From Cohnella mopanensis (lineage in GTDB: Bacteria > Bacillota > Bacilli > Paenibacillales > Paenibacillaceae): a stretch of 64,000 bases of DNA. Location: the NCBI RefSeq assembly GCF_022352055.1, contig NZ_JAKRWM010000001.1, positions 124,001 to 188,000 of the forward strand. The letters are read 5' to 3'. A model generated the notes under the pieces. It did not search any database. It was given only the letters and a program-made list of their open reading frames with translations, and had not been told where the DNA came from. Below, piece by piece: positions 35,317-45,538 of this stretch (positions are counted from its first letter, which is position 1; every line of letters begins with the position of its first letter). The position numbers were made by a program, and so were the translations under genes.

Positions 35317-35889
35317 ATGATCGTCGACCATCTGTTTGATCGTTTTCCGGTTCTCGAATCGGATCATTTGTTGCTTAAGAAAGTGGAAGAGCATCATCTG
35401 GATGGACTATATGAGATTTACGACAATGAGCGGGTGTTCGAATATTGCGGCATCGTTCCGAAGCATAACAAGGAAACGGTCAGAAACATGATCGGACATT
35501 TCGAACGGGATTACAACAAGCGTTTCAAAGTAAAATGGGGGATTTTCCGTAAGCAGGAGAGCGATACTCTTGTCGGCATAATCGATACTTTCGACTGGAA
35601 CCATCGCGTGGACATGGTGACTGTCGGATATTATTTGGCGGAAAGAGTCTGGGGACAAGGAATCGCGACCGAAGCGGTTGGGAGATTAATTAAGTATTTT
35701 TTCGAGGATATCGGCGTTAATCGCATTCAAGCCGAAGTGATGCCGGTTAACGGAAGCTCCAAGCGGGTGTTGCTCAAGAACGGATTTCTCTTGGAAGGGA
35801 CGCTCAGGCAAGCCCAGAATTGGACGGGAAAAGGAATCGTGGATCTGGAGATTTACGGGTATTTACGAGAGGATTATATAACCGAATAA
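35317..35889 (+). CDS. GNAT N-acetyltransferase (RimJ/RimL-like)
   Basis: 190 residues. Acetyl-CoA site in YYLAERVWGQGIATEAVGRL (Q/R-x-x-G-x-G/A variant), then IQAEVMPVNGSSKRVLLKNG and GTLRQAQNWTGKGIVDLEIY. The RimJ/YdaF-type acts on protein N-termini or small molecules; the target is not predictable. Single-gene unit between two terminators. Confidence 0.9.
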   Translation: MIVDHLFDRFPVLESDHLLLKKVEEHHLDGLYEIYDNERVFEYCGIVPKHNKETVRNMIGHFERDYNKRFKVKWGIFRKQESDTLVGIIDTFDWNHRVDMVTVGYYLAERVWGQGIATEAVGRLIKYFFEDIGVNRIQAEVMPVNGSSKRVLLKNGFLLEGTLRQAQNWTGKGIVDLEIYGYLREDYITE

Positions 35890-35905
35890 CCAGTAAGAGA
35901 GCACG

Positions 35906-35956
35906 AAAAAAGCCGCAAGCCATGGACCTATCGGTCTGTGGCTTGCGGCTTTTTTT
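35906..35956 (+). terminator. Terminator after the GNAT gene
   Basis: AAAAGCCGCAAGCCA / TGGCTTGCGGCTTTT stem with a T run. Confidence 0.9.
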
Positions 35957-36113
35957 ACAAGATCCGCTCGGGGCATTCTCTAGCTATAGAATAATTCAAC
36001 GGAAAGAATAAGTCTATATTTTATTCGGCATATTCGATATATTTTTCATGCTGCTTCCGGAGGCAGAGGGTGAAAATGCGCATTTCATGAATTCGTTATA
36101 GGGAGAGTAACCG

Positions 36114-37607
36114 ATGTTTAGAGAAGACCGAAAGGCAACATTTATTACTATTGGTCTTATCCTGGGAATCATTTTGTCTTCCTTGGATCAAACGATCGTA
36201 TCGACAGCCATGCCCACCATCGTAAAGCAACTAGACGGACTGTCGTTGTATAGCTGGGCGTTCTCCGTTTACATGCTAGTCTCGACAACTGCGATGCCTG
36301 TCTACGGAAAGCTCGCGGATATTTTCGGAAGAAAGAAAGTTTATCTAATCGGTTTATCCCTATTCCTAGCCGGTTCGGTTTTGTGCGCAGCGGCGGCAAA
36401 CATGGCGCAATTCATCGTTTTCAGGGGGATACAGGGTCTTGGTGCCGGAGCGTTAATGCCTATTGCTTTCACGATTGTCGGCGATGTGTATCCACCCGAG
36501 AAAAGGGGTAAATTCATGGGCTTGTTCGGAACCGTATTTGCCCTCTCCAGCATGGTCGGTCCTACCCTTGGTGGTGCAATAGCGGAGCATTGGGGGTGGG
36601 GGTGGATATTCCTCGTCAATATCCCGCTCGGGGCTGCTGCGTTTCTCTTGGTCTATGCCTCGCTTAAAGAGAGCAGAAGCGGCGGAAAACGTTCGATCGA
36701 TTGGATTGGGGCTTTAACGTTCAGCGGAGCGATCGTCGCGGTTTTACTCGCCCTTATCTTGGTCGGAGATCATCAGGAAACGATAAACCGATATTCCTGG
36801 AACTCCTCAATTATCGTTACGCTACTCGGATTTGGAGCAACATTGTTGATCTTGTTCTTATGGGTTGAAAAGATAGCGAGAGATCCGTTCATTCCTCTTC
36901 GATTGTTTAGAATCCGTGTTATCGCATTCGGCAATATCGCGGGATTCTTCATGAGTGCTGCCATGTTCGGGGCGATCGTGTATATTCCCTTATTCGTTCA
37001 AGGCGTTATAGGAGTAAAGCCGACTCTCGCCGGTTTTATATTAACGCCTCTAATGTTATCCGTAGTCGTCACGACGACGCTCGGCGGACGTTTGCTTCAT
37101 AAGGTGTCTTATCGGACTATCCTCGTTCCGAGCCTGATCTTAATGGGGGCAGGGTTTTATCTCCTCAGCCAAATGAACGTGGATACGAATGAATATGAAG
37201 CCGCAGCCATTATGGTCATTACGGGACTCGGCATGGGCGCGGTATATCCGACGCTTGGTACGGCTGCGCAAAGCGCGGTCGGTATCGCGGACCGAGGAAT
37301 CGCTACTTCTTCGTCCCAATTTTTCCGTTCGATAGGGGGGACGATCGGGATTAGCGTATTGGGAAGCCTGTTGACGATGCGCATGGCATCGCTTTCAGTG
37401 AATCAGGCGGGAAGTTTCGTCGATCCAAAGGTTCTATTGGATGTGGAGACACGCGGCGCGCTGACGGGAAACGCCTTGTTCGATCTTCAATCACGATTCA
37501 GCGAATCATTGGGTAACGTGTTCGAGGTCTGTCTCTTCTTTATTGTTGTCGCTTTGTTTGCAAGCCTGTTGATGGGAGATGCCAGGCTAGCGGATCGGAA
37601 ATCATAA
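36114..37607 (+). CDS. MFS drug efflux transporter, DHA2 (14-helix) type
   Basis: 497 residues and about 14 helices. Signature motifs: LDQTIVSTAMPTIVKQL (motif D1), GKLADIFGRKKVYLIGL (motif A), RGIQGLGAGALMPIAFTIVG (motif B) and GPTLGGAIAEHWGWGWIFLV (motif C). Proton-coupled export of hydrophobic compounds. A terminator follows and no regulator is adjacent. Confidence 0.93.
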   Translation: MFREDRKATFITIGLILGIILSSLDQTIVSTAMPTIVKQLDGLSLYSWAFSVYMLVSTTAMPVYGKLADIFGRKKVYLIGLSLFLAGSVLCAAAANMAQFIVFRGIQGLGAGALMPIAFTIVGDVYPPEKRGKFMGLFGTVFALSSMVGPTLGGAIAEHWGWGWIFLVNIPLGAAAFLLVYASLKESRSGGKRSIDWIGALTFSGAIVAVLLALILVGDHQETINRYSWNSSIIVTLLGFGATLLILFLWVEKIARDPFIPLRLFRIRVIAFGNIAGFFMSAAMFGAIVYIPLFVQGVIGVKPTLAGFILTPLMLSVVVTTTLGGRLLHKVSYRTILVPSLILMGAGFYLLSQMNVDTNEYEAAAIMVITGLGMGAVYPTLGTAAQSAVGIADRGIATSSSQFFRSIGGTIGISVLGSLLTMRMASLSVNQAGSFVDPKVLLDVETRGALTGNALFDLQSRFSESLGNVFEVCLFFIVVALFASLLMGDARLADRKS

Positions 37608-37620
37608 ATAGTGTAAAGGG

Positions 37621-37655
37621 AAATAGATGGTCCACCGGGCCATCTATTTGTCTTT
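37621..37655 (+). terminator. Terminator after the DHA2 transporter
   Basis: AAATAGATGG/CCATCTATTT stem followed by a T-rich stretch. Confidence 0.75.
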
Positions 37656-37740
37656 CGTTCATATTCAGTTCATAATAACGTCATATTATCTTTTTTACAT
37701 ATGATAAATTTTGAAAGTATGAATTTATGACTCGGAGTTG

Positions 37741-39507
37741 ATGCGAATGATCAAGCTTTTTCGGTATCTAAAGCCATATCGCTGGGCGGTTGCGGCGGTT
37801 ATGGCGCTTATTCTTATGCAGTCACTCAGCGAGCTGTATTTGCCGACGTTGATGGCGGATATCATTAATGATGGCGTCGTCAAAGGGGATATTCCCTACA
37901 TTTGGAAGATAGGCGGATTCATGCTGGCGGTTACGGCGGTAGGAACGTTGGTGTCTATTGCGGCAAGCTATCTCTCCTCCAAAATCGCTTCCGGTTTCGG
38001 AAGGGATGTACGCAGCAAGACGTTCCGGCACGTGGAAAATTTCTCGTTGCAGGAATTCGACAAGATCGGAACGGCGTCTCTCATTACCCGCACGACCAAC
38101 GATATTACGCAAGTACAAACGGTCCTCATGATGATGATGCGATTAATGGTAGCCGCTCCGATGATGTGCATCGGGGGGCTGATCATGGCCATATCCAAGG
38201 ACGCCCATCTGTCGCTCGTATTCGTTGGGGCGATTCCGATTCTTGCTTTAACGATTTTTATTATCGCGAGCAAAGGAATTCCCTATTTCAAAGTGATGCA
38301 GAAGAAGATCGACAAGCTGAATCTGGTGCTTCGCGAAGGGTTGACGGGAATGCGCGTCATTCGTTCGTTTAATCGCTTCGAGCATGAGACGAAACGTTTC
38401 AAGGAAGCTAACCAGGATTTGACGCAAACCGCGATCAAAGTAAACCAAATCATGGCGTTCATGATGCCGATGATGATGCTGATTTTGAACTTCTCTTCGA
38501 TTGCGATCATCTGGTTCGGCGGCATTCGCGTAAGCGACGGCGATATGCAGGTCGGCGATTTAATGGCGTTCCTGCAATATGCGATGCAAATTATGTTCTC
38601 GCTTCTGATGGTGTCGATGATGTTCGTCATGGTTCCGCGTGCCTCGGCTTCCGCGGTTCGTATTAACGAAGTGTTGAACACGGAGCCCGTTATCGTAGGC
38701 ACAAACGGGGAAGTGACAACGCTAGAAGAAGATGACGATTCGGAATACCAGACGCGCTCCCCGCAAGGGCTTGTGGAGTTCGAGAATGTGACGTTCCGTT
38801 ACCCGGGGGCAGAGAGCCCGGCGATTTCCGGGATCTCTTTTGAAGCGAGGCCGGGCGAGGTGACGGCGATTATCGGGGGAACGGGCTCCGGGAAATCAAC
38901 GTTAATCAGCCTGATTCCAAGGTTCTATGACATCGAGGATGGTGCCGTTCGCATTGACGGCGCGGATGTGCGGGACTTATCGCTTGACGAGCTCCGTTCG
39001 AAGATCGGGCTAGTTCCGCAAAAGGCGTTGTTGTTCACGGGAACGGTATCCGATAATATCCGCTACGGGAAAACGGATGCTACCGACGAGGAAGTGAGTC
39101 ACGCGGCGGATACCGCGCAAGCGAGCGATTTCATCGAAGGCATGCCGGAAGGCTATTCGGCTCTTATCTCGCAAGGCGGAGCGAATCTATCCGGCGGGCA
39201 GAAACAGCGGTTGTCCATCGCTCGCGCCCTCGTGCGGAAACCGCAAATTTATTTGTTCGACGATAGCTTCTCCGCGCTCGATTTCAAGACCGATGCTAAG
39301 CTAAGGGCAGCGCTGAAAGGCGAGACGACGGAAGCGACCGTCATTATCGTCGCGCAGCGGGTGAGCACGGTTATGGACGCAAATCGTATTATCGTGCTGG
39401 ATGAAGGCCGGATCGTCGGAATCGGCAATCATCGGGAATTAATGGAAGGCAGCAGCGTCTATCGCGAGATCGTATCTTCGCAACTGTCCGAGGAGGAGAT
39501 CGCATGA
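37741..39507 (+). CDS. ABC exporter half-transporter with degenerate ATP site (BmrC/YheI-like)
   Basis: 588 residues: six-helix exporter domain, then ATPase. Walker A IIGGTGSGKST and signature NLSGGQKQRL are intact. The Walker B end reads YLFDDSFSALD, with Asp in place of the catalytic Glu, and the switch position reads VAQRVSTV, with Gln in place of His. This is the pattern of the degenerate subunit in heterodimeric exporters. ATG 37741 follows CGGAG; ATG 37747 is an alternative. It overlaps the partner gene by 4 bp. Confidence 0.92.
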   Translation: MRMIKLFRYLKPYRWAVAAVMALILMQSLSELYLPTLMADIINDGVVKGDIPYIWKIGGFMLAVTAVGTLVSIAASYLSSKIASGFGRDVRSKTFRHVENFSLQEFDKIGTASLITRTTNDITQVQTVLMMMMRLMVAAPMMCIGGLIMAISKDAHLSLVFVGAIPILALTIFIIASKGIPYFKVMQKKIDKLNLVLREGLTGMRVIRSFNRFEHETKRFKEANQDLTQTAIKVNQIMAFMMPMMMLILNFSSIAIIWFGGIRVSDGDMQVGDLMAFLQYAMQIMFSLLMVSMMFVMVPRASASAVRINEVLNTEPVIVGTNGEVTTLEEDDDSEYQTRSPQGLVEFENVTFRYPGAESPAISGISFEARPGEVTAIIGGTGSGKSTLISLIPRFYDIEDGAVRIDGADVRDLSLDELRSKIGLVPQKALLFTGTVSDNIRYGKTDATDEEVSHAADTAQASDFIEGMPEGYSALISQGGANLSGGQKQRLSIARALVRKPQIYLFDDSFSALDFKTDAKLRAALKGETTEATVIIVAQRVSTVMDANRIIVLDEGRIVGIGNHRELMEGSSVYREIVSSQLSEEEIA

Positions 39508-41423
39508 GTCAACATAGCGCAAATCAAGGCAGGGCAGGTCAAGGCCCGGCTCCGGGAGGACCCGGCAGAGGCCCGATGGGTCCGGGCATGGGCGGAATGG
39601 GCGGCATGATGCCGGTGCAGAAAGCAAAAAATTTCAAAGTCACGCTTCGCAGGCTGATGGGCTATTTGCGACCGCAACGGTTCAAGTTGTTGGCCGTGCT
39701 CGTCACCGCAATCCTAAGCACGGCGTTCGCGATTTACAGTCCTAAGGTGCTCGGAGAAGCGACAACCAAGCTATTCGCAGGCATGATGGGCAAGCTGAAC
39801 GGCGACCCGAACGCTCATTTCGATTTGGCGGGCATTTGGCAGATCGTCGTTTTCCTGGCAGGGTTATATGTGGTGAGCTCCATCTTCAGTTATATCCAAC
39901 AGTTTTTAATGGCGGGAGTCGCTCAGAAAACGGTATACGGCTTGCGTAACGAAGTGAACGCCAAGCTAGGCAAGCTTCCGCTTAAATATTTCGATAGCCG
40001 GGCGCATGGAGAAATTCTGAGCCGCGCCGTCAACGACGTGGACAATATCAGCAACACGCTGCAGCAAAGCTTGACGCAGTTAATCACATCGCTAATCACG
40101 ATCATTGGCGTAATCATCATGATGCTAACGATCAGTCCTTGGCTGACGCTGATTTTGCTGCTTACGCTTCCGCTCTCCATGATCGTGATCAGAGGGGCGG
40201 CGAGCCGGTCCCAGAAGTACTTCAAAACGCAGCAAATGGAACTTGGGCAATTAAACGGTCACGTCGAGGAGATGTTCTCGGGACATAAGATCGTCAAAGC
40301 GTTCGGGCAAGAAGAGAAGTCCGTTGCCAAGTTCGACGAGATCAACGAGCGCTTATACGAATCGGGAAGGAAAGCGCAGTTCGTCTCCGGCAACATTATG
40401 CCTCTGATGAACATGGTCAGCAACATCGGCTACGTCTTCATCAGCGTCGTCGGAGGGATCATGGTGGCTAGGGGCTCGATTTCCATCGGGAACATTCAGG
40501 CTTTCATCCAATATGCGAGACAATTCTCGATGCCGCTCGTGCAGACGGCGAATATCGCGAACATCATTCAGTCGACGATCGCTTCGGCGGAGCGCGTATT
40601 CGAATTGTTGGACGAAGAGGAAGAAGTTCCTGAAGCAGCTGAAGGGAAAGACGTGAAGCTAGCTACTCCGCAAGGTAACGTTGCGATGAATGGCGTGAAA
40701 TTCGGCTACAATCCGGATACGATTCTGATCGAGAATATGGACATCGACGTTCGTAGCGGACAGACGGTGGCCATCGTAGGGCCGACTGGCGCCGGTAAAA
40801 CAACACTGGTGAACCTGCTTATGAGGTTCTATGAAGTGAACGAAGGTAACATTACGATCGACGGTGCGGATATCACCAAGATGAAACGCGGTAATCTTCG
40901 CAGTTTGTTCGGAATGGTGCTCCAGGATACGTGGCTGTTCAACGGGACGATTCGCGACAATATCGCTTATGGCCGCGAAGGGGCTAAGGAAGAGGATATT
41001 GTGGAAGCGGCGGTTGCCGCTCATGCGGATCACTTCATTCGTACCTTGCCGGAAGGCTATGATACGGTGTTAAATGAAGAGGCGTCCAACTTATCGCAAG
41101 GACAAAAGCAACTGTTGACGATTGCCCGTGCGATCTTGGCGGACCCGGCCATTCTTATTCTGGACGAAGCGACGAGCAGCGTAGATACGCGTACGGAAGT
41201 GTATATCCAGAAAGCGATGCATGAACTGATGCAGGGCAGAACGAGCTTCGTGATCGCTCACCGCCTTTCGACGATCCGCGATGCCGATTTGATTCTGGTC
41301 ATGAATCAAGGCAGTATTATCGAGAAAGGCACGCATAACGAGTTGCTCGCGCAAGGCGGTTTCTATGCGGATCTGTACAATAGTCAATTCGTAGGCGGAA
41401 GCCTTCAACAAAGCGCGGGATGA
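39504..41423 (+). CDS. ABC exporter half-transporter with catalytic ATP site (BmrD/YheH-like)
   Basis: 639 residues. A ~40-residue Gly/Pro/Met-rich cytoplasmic tail precedes the six-helix domain. ATPase motifs: Walker A VGPTGAGKTT, Walker B LILDEATSSVD with the catalytic Glu, switch His in IAHRLSTI; the signature is altered to LSQGQKQL. Together with the upstream subunit this gives one working and one degenerate ATP site. Probable multidrug or lipid exporter. Confidence 0.93.
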   Translation: MSQHSANQGRAGQGPAPGGPGRGPMGPGMGGMGGMMPVQKAKNFKVTLRRLMGYLRPQRFKLLAVLVTAILSTAFAIYSPKVLGEATTKLFAGMMGKLNGDPNAHFDLAGIWQIVVFLAGLYVVSSIFSYIQQFLMAGVAQKTVYGLRNEVNAKLGKLPLKYFDSRAHGEILSRAVNDVDNISNTLQQSLTQLITSLITIIGVIIMMLTISPWLTLILLLTLPLSMIVIRGAASRSQKYFKTQQMELGQLNGHVEEMFSGHKIVKAFGQEEKSVAKFDEINERLYESGRKAQFVSGNIMPLMNMVSNIGYVFISVVGGIMVARGSISIGNIQAFIQYARQFSMPLVQTANIANIIQSTIASAERVFELLDEEEEVPEAAEGKDVKLATPQGNVAMNGVKFGYNPDTILIENMDIDVRSGQTVAIVGPTGAGKTTLVNLLMRFYEVNEGNITIDGADITKMKRGNLRSLFGMVLQDTWLFNGTIRDNIAYGREGAKEEDIVEAAVAAHADHFIRTLPEGYDTVLNEEASNLSQGQKQLLTIARAILADPAILILDEATSSVDTRTEVYIQKAMHELMQGRTSFVIAHRLSTIRDADLILVMNQGSIIEKGTHNELLAQGGFYADLYNSQFVGGSLQQSAG

Positions 41424-41450
41424 GCAAGCGTTCAGCAGACGAGAGGATAG

Positions 41451-42035
41451 ATGAAGACGATGGCTAGCTTAGAGGAAATCATACAAGGCAGACGCAGTAT
41501 CGGGAAGGTCAAGGATGATCCTGTTCCGCGGGAATTAATCGAGAAGCTTCTCGAAGCGGCGACTTGGGCGCCGAGCCACCATGCAACGGAGCCGTGGAAA
41601 TTCGTCGTCATGACGGGGGGAGGCAGACGGGTATTGGGGCAAGCTTACGCCGACATTGCGGAGGAGACGCTGCAGGATTTAGCCGAAGAGGAGCGCTTGC
41701 AGCGATTGGAGAAGGAAATTGCTAAGGCGTTCAGGGCACCGGTCGTCATCGCCGTAGCCTGCGCGCCATCCGACGCGCCGCGGGTCAATCCGGCGGAGGA
41801 GCTTGCCGCTGCGCAAGTTGCCGTGCAGAATCTTTTGCTTATGGCGCATGATTGCGGTCTTGGCGCAGTGTGGCGCACGGGCGATCCGGCCTATCATCCG
41901 AAGATGAAGGCAGCGCTAGGGTTTACCGGGAACGAGCAAGTCGTCGGGCTCGTCTACGTCGGATACCCCGACATGAAGCCGCTAACTGGCAAGAGAGTGC
42001 CCGCAGCAGATAAAACCGTCTGGCTGGAAGGTTAA
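41451..42035 (+). CDS. Nitroreductase-family FMN oxidoreductase (YdjA-like)
   Basis: 194 residues. FMN-contact segments QGRRSIGKVKDDPVP, WAPSHHATEPWKFVV and DCGLGAVWRTGDP are recognisable; the last is typical of the YdjA subgroup. Reduces nitro compounds or quinones with NAD(P)H. Starts 27 bp after the ABC exporter with GAGAGGAT upstream and may be cotranscribed. Confidence 0.9.
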   Translation: MKTMASLEEIIQGRRSIGKVKDDPVPRELIEKLLEAATWAPSHHATEPWKFVVMTGGGRRVLGQAYADIAEETLQDLAEEERLQRLEKEIAKAFRAPVVIAVACAPSDAPRVNPAEELAAAQVAVQNLLLMAHDCGLGAVWRTGDPAYHPKMKAALGFTGNEQVVGLVYVGYPDMKPLTGKRVPAADKTVWLEG

Positions 42036-42050
42036 TATTTATAATACTCG

Positions 42051-42095
42051 AAAGAGCCGATTCCCACGTTATTCCGTGGGGATCGGCTCTTTGTT
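42051..42095. terminator. Terminator after the nitroreductase gene
   Basis: AAAGAGCCGAT-CCCACG / CGTGGGGATCGGCTCTTT stem with T-rich end. Confidence 0.85.
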
Positions 42096-42147
42096 CGTTT
42101 AGTAGAGTTCCCAAGACGCTCGCACACATGCGGCACCTCAAGTCGCT

Positions 42148-42516
42148 GTAAGACCGGAAACCGTTCGTGCAGATCCCCACGCTGCACCTCAAGTCACTGT
42201 AAGACCGGAAACCGGTCTTGCAGTGTCCCACGTGGTACCTCAAGTTAATGTAAGAACGGAAACTGGTCTTACATCGCCCCACGCCGCACCTCAAGTCACT
42301 GTAAGACCGAAAACCGGTCTTACATCGCTCCACGCCGCACCTCATATCACTGTAAGACCGGAAACCGGTCTTACAGATCCCGACTCGGCACCTCAAGTCG
42401 CTGTAAGACCGGAAACCGGTCTTGCAAATCCCAACTCGGCACCCAACGTTGCTGTAAGACCGGAAACCGGTCTAGCAGCACCCAGCGCGGCACCTCAAGT
42501 CAATGTAAGACCGGAA
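42148..42516. repeat. Tandem array 3: eight palindrome-cored 51-bp units abutting lacI
   Basis: GTAAGAMCGR starts at 42148, 42199, 42250, 42301, 42352, 42403, 42454 and 42505, always exactly 51 bp apart. Most units contain a perfect 10-bp inverted repeat GTAAGACCGG/CCGGTCTTAC with a 3-nt AAA loop. The last unit is cut in the middle of its hairpin exactly where the lacI stop codon (42517-42519) begins. The sequence is unrelated to arrays 1 and 2. Confidence 0.93.
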
Positions 42517-43542
42517 CTAAAGGATGTTTTCCACCGCCGATACCGAGCGACGGACGATCATATCTGCTGGGAGAACGACTTTTTTCCACGGGAGTCCGGT
42601 TTCCCCGCGTTCTTGTATCCGTTCCACGAGTAACTGCATGCCGAGATACCCGAATTGGTAAGCCTGCTGGGCGATGACCGTCAAGAACGGGTCTATCTCG
42701 GAGTATGGGCCCAGATCGTCGAAGCAGACAACCGACATTTGCTCGGGTACTCTGATTCCGCGATCGTGAAGCGTCCGTATGACCTCTACCGCAAGCACGT
42801 TGTTTCCCGCGACGATCGCCGTCGGCAAAGGAGACATCCGCTCCAACCAGCTTTCGATCTCGGACAAGTCGCTTCGCGGCTCGAAAGCGGTCTCGAGTAC
42901 ATAGCTCTCGTCGTAAGCGAGATCGTTGAGCTTTAACGCTTCCCGATAACCTTCCAACCTCAAACGGGCGCTGGAAATGTACGGAGAGCCGTTAATCAAG
43001 GCGATACGCCGGTGTCCCTGAGAGGATAGGTGATCTACCAGCTTGCGGGCGCCTTCTTTGCTGTCTCCGAGCACGACGTCGCTATCCAGCCCGGGTACTT
43101 CGCGATCGAGCAGCACGAACGGGACTTGATGCTTGCGCAAAGTCTCCAGATGAGGCAACGAAGGATCGCCGGCAGGCGCGACCAACACGCCATCCGCTCT
43201 CGTCGCAAGTATTGTATCTACGTAATCTTTTTCCTTCTCTACGTTTTCGTCCGAGTTTCCGAACAGCAGGCGATAGCCGTATTTTTTGGCGGCATCCTCC
43301 GCGCCTCGGGCCAAAGTGGTATAGAAAGGGTTAGTAATGTCGGTAATAAGCAAAAATAGCAGGTTCGTTTGCTGTAACACCAGGCTCCGTGCCATATGGT
43401 TAGGAACGTAGTTCAGATCCTCCATCACCCGGCGAACTTTCGCTCTCGTCTTCTCGCTGATTTTGCCAGTGTTATTGATAACTCTGGAAACGGTCATCGC
43501 AGAGACGCCAGCTTTGGCCGCAATATCGTAAATTGTAACCAT
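42517..43542 (-). CDS. LacI-family repressor of the fucose operon
   Basis: 341 residues. HTH head [20 protein letters not shown] and hinge [10 protein letters not shown] precede a periplasmic-binding-protein-like sensor ([35 protein letters not shown]). ATG 43542 has AAGGAG upstream on the minus strand. Divergent from fucI by 125 bp; it likely represses the fuc genes and itself and is released by a fucose-pathway sugar. Confidence 0.93.
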   Translation of the reverse strand: MVTIYDIAAKAGVSAMTVSRVINNTGKISEKTRAKVRRVMEDLNYVPNHMARSLVLQQTNLLFLLITDITNPFYTTLARGAEDAAKKYGYRLLFGNSDENVEKEKDYVDTILATRADGVLVAPAGDPSLPHLETLRKHQVPFVLLDREVPGLDSDVVLGDSKEGARKLVDHLSSQGHRRIALINGSPYISSARLRLEGYREALKLNDLAYDESYVLETAFEPRSDLSEIESWLERMSPLPTAIVAGNNVLAVEVIRTLHDRGIRVPEQMSVVCFDDLGPYSEIDPFLTVIAQQAYQFGYLGMQLLVERIQERGETGLPWKKVVLPADMIVRRSVSAVENIL

Positions 43543-43595
43543 GGGTAAAGCTCCTTGTTGTCAGGATGTTGTTTTTATCTTACCGAATTAAACAA

Positions 43596-43639
43596 TTGAC
43601 AGCAAGCGTTTACCCTGATAATTTAAGGTTATCGGTAAC
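43596..43639 (+). promoter_or_regulatory. fucI promoter with LacI-type operator
   Basis: TTGACA (43596-43601) and TAATTT (43619-43624) are 17 bp apart. The near-palindrome GTTATCGGTAAC (43628-43639) with the central CG typical of LacI-family sites lies just downstream, near the expected transcription start. The spacer also contains GCAAGCGTTTACC, a second candidate site. Confidence 0.55.
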
Positions 43640-43667
43640 ATTATTTCATCCATATGGAGGTACTAAC

Positions 43668-45458
43668 ATGGCAGATCAACATTTTAGATGGAATGGCGGG
43701 TTTCCAAAAATCGGAATTCGTCCAACAATTGACGGAAGACGCAAAGGCGTTCGCGAGTCTTTAGAAGATCAAACGATGAACATGGCGAAAGGCGTTGCTA
43801 AGCTAATATCGGACAACTTGCGTTATCCGGACGGTTCGCCTGTACAAGTCGTCATTGCCGACTCGACGATCGGCGGCGTTGCGGAATCCGCGGCAGCGGC
43901 TAGCAAATTCGCCCGCGAGAATGTCGGGGTATCGATAACGGTTACTCCTTGCTGGTGCTACGGTACCGAGACGATGGATATGGATCCATCGATTCCGAAA
44001 GCGGTATGGGGATTCAATGGTACGGAGCGTCCAGGCGCGGTGTATCTAGCTGCGGTTCTATCCGCTTACGCGCAGAAAGGCCTTCCGGCGTTCGGCATTT
44101 ACGGCCATGACGTTCAGGATGCAGGATCGACGGAAGTGCCGGAAGACGTGAAAAGCAAATTGCTCGGATTCGCGAGAGCGGGACTAGCGGTTTCCCTGAT
44201 GAAAGGCAAATCCTACTTGTCGATGGGTTCCGTATCGATGGGAATCGCCGGCTCGATCGTGAACGACAGTTTCTTCCAAGAATACTTGGGCTTGCGCACG
44301 GAATATATCGATATGAGCGAATTCGTTCGTCGCATAGAAGAGAAAATCTACGATCCCGCGGAATACGAGAAAGCGCTTGCGTGGGTCAAAGTAAATTGCA
44401 TCGAAGGTCCGGACAACAATCCGCCGCAGCTTCGGACGTCCCGCGAGCAGAAGGACAAGGATTGGGAGACAGTCGTCAAAATGACGATCATCGCTCGCGA
44501 CTTGATGATCGGCAACCCTCGCTTGGCCGAGCTTGATTTCGGCGAAGAAGCGCAAGGACACAACGCGATCGTGTCCGGTTTCCAAGGGCAACGCCAGTGG
44601 ACCGACCATTTCCCGAACGGCGACTTCATGGAGACGATCCTCAATTCCTCGTTCGACTGGAACGGAATACGCGCCCCTTACATGGTAGCTACGGAAAATG
44701 ATAGCTTGAACGGCGCGGTTATGCTATTTGGCAGCTTGCTTACGAATACGGCGCAAATCTTCGCGGACGTACGGACGTATTGGAGCCCGGAAGCGGTTGA
44801 ACGCGTTACGGGACATAAGCTGACCGGCGCTGCAGAGAACGGAATTTTGCACTTGATCAATTCCGGCTCGGCGACAATGGATGGTACTGGGGAGCAAACG
44901 AAAGACGGCAAACCGGCGATGAAGCCGTTCTGGGAAATTTCCGCCGAGGAAGCGCAGAAGTGTCTCGATGCGACCTCTTGGCGCCCGGCTTCGGTAGAAT
45001 ATTTCCGTGGGGGCGGTTATTCCTCCGACTTCTTGACTCGCGGCGGAATGCCGATGACGATGTCCCGTTTGAATCTGGTCAAAGGAATCGGACCGGTATT
45101 GCAAATCGCGGAAGGGTATTCCGTAGATCTGCCATCTGACGTTCACGATACGCTCGACAAACGGACGGATTCCACTTGGCCGACGACTTGGTTTGCTCCG
45201 ATCATTACGGGCAAAGGCCCGTTCGGCAGCGTTTACGACGTCATGGACAACTGGGGCGCAAACCACGGATCGATCAGCTACGGCCATATCGGCGCGGACT
45301 TGATCACGCTCGCTTCGATGCTGCGCATTCCGGTTAGCATGCACAACGTGCCGGAAGAGAAGATCTTCCGTCCACGCGTTTGGGGTCTGTTCGGAACAGA
45401 CAACGCGGAGAGCGCCGATTATCGTGCTTGCAACAACTTCGGACCACTATACAAATAA
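43668..45458 (+). CDS. fucI: L-fucose isomerase
   Basis: 596 residues, the normal FucI length (about 590). Isomerises L-fucose to L-fuculose with Mn. Recognised by [20 protein letters not shown], the [13 protein letters not shown] segment, [23 protein letters not shown] and the catalytic Glu/Asp around [11 protein letters not shown] and [12 protein letters not shown] 43668 follows GGAGG by 7 bp; 34 upstream codons are rejected because they overlap the promoter. First gene of fucI-fucA-kinase-fucU. Confidence 0.96.
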   Translation: MADQHFRWNGGFPKIGIRPTIDGRRKGVRESLEDQTMNMAKGVAKLISDNLRYPDGSPVQVVIADSTIGGVAESAAAASKFARENVGVSITVTPCWCYGTETMDMDPSIPKAVWGFNGTERPGAVYLAAVLSAYAQKGLPAFGIYGHDVQDAGSTEVPEDVKSKLLGFARAGLAVSLMKGKSYLSMGSVSMGIAGSIVNDSFFQEYLGLRTEYIDMSEFVRRIEEKIYDPAEYEKALAWVKVNCIEGPDNNPPQLRTSREQKDKDWETVVKMTIIARDLMIGNPRLAELDFGEEAQGHNAIVSGFQGQRQWTDHFPNGDFMETILNSSFDWNGIRAPYMVATENDSLNGAVMLFGSLLTNTAQIFADVRTYWSPEAVERVTGHKLTGAAENGILHLINSGSATMDGTGEQTKDGKPAMKPFWEISAEEAQKCLDATSWRPASVEYFRGGGYSSDFLTRGGMPMTMSRLNLVKGIGPVLQIAEGYSVDLPSDVHDTLDKRTDSTWPTTWFAPIITGKGPFGSVYDVMDNWGANHGSISYGHIGADLITLASMLRIPVSMHNVPEEKIFRPRVWGLFGTDNAESADYRACNNFGPLYK

Positions 45459-45538
45459 TTAAGCCGACGACGCTGCCGCCTGTTTCTCTTAAGAGGCAGG
45501 CGGCGGTTGTCTGTCCACAGAATGGAGCGAACTTATTC

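Noticed and set aside
42223..42633. Plus-strand ORF through array 3 into lacI
   Set aside because: Product is repetitive translation of the 51-bp units and then antisense of lacI.
43603..43616. cre site in the fucI promoter spacer (AGCAAGCGTTTACC)
   Set aside because: Three mismatches to the cre consensus; more likely part of LacI-family recognition, so not called as CcpA site.
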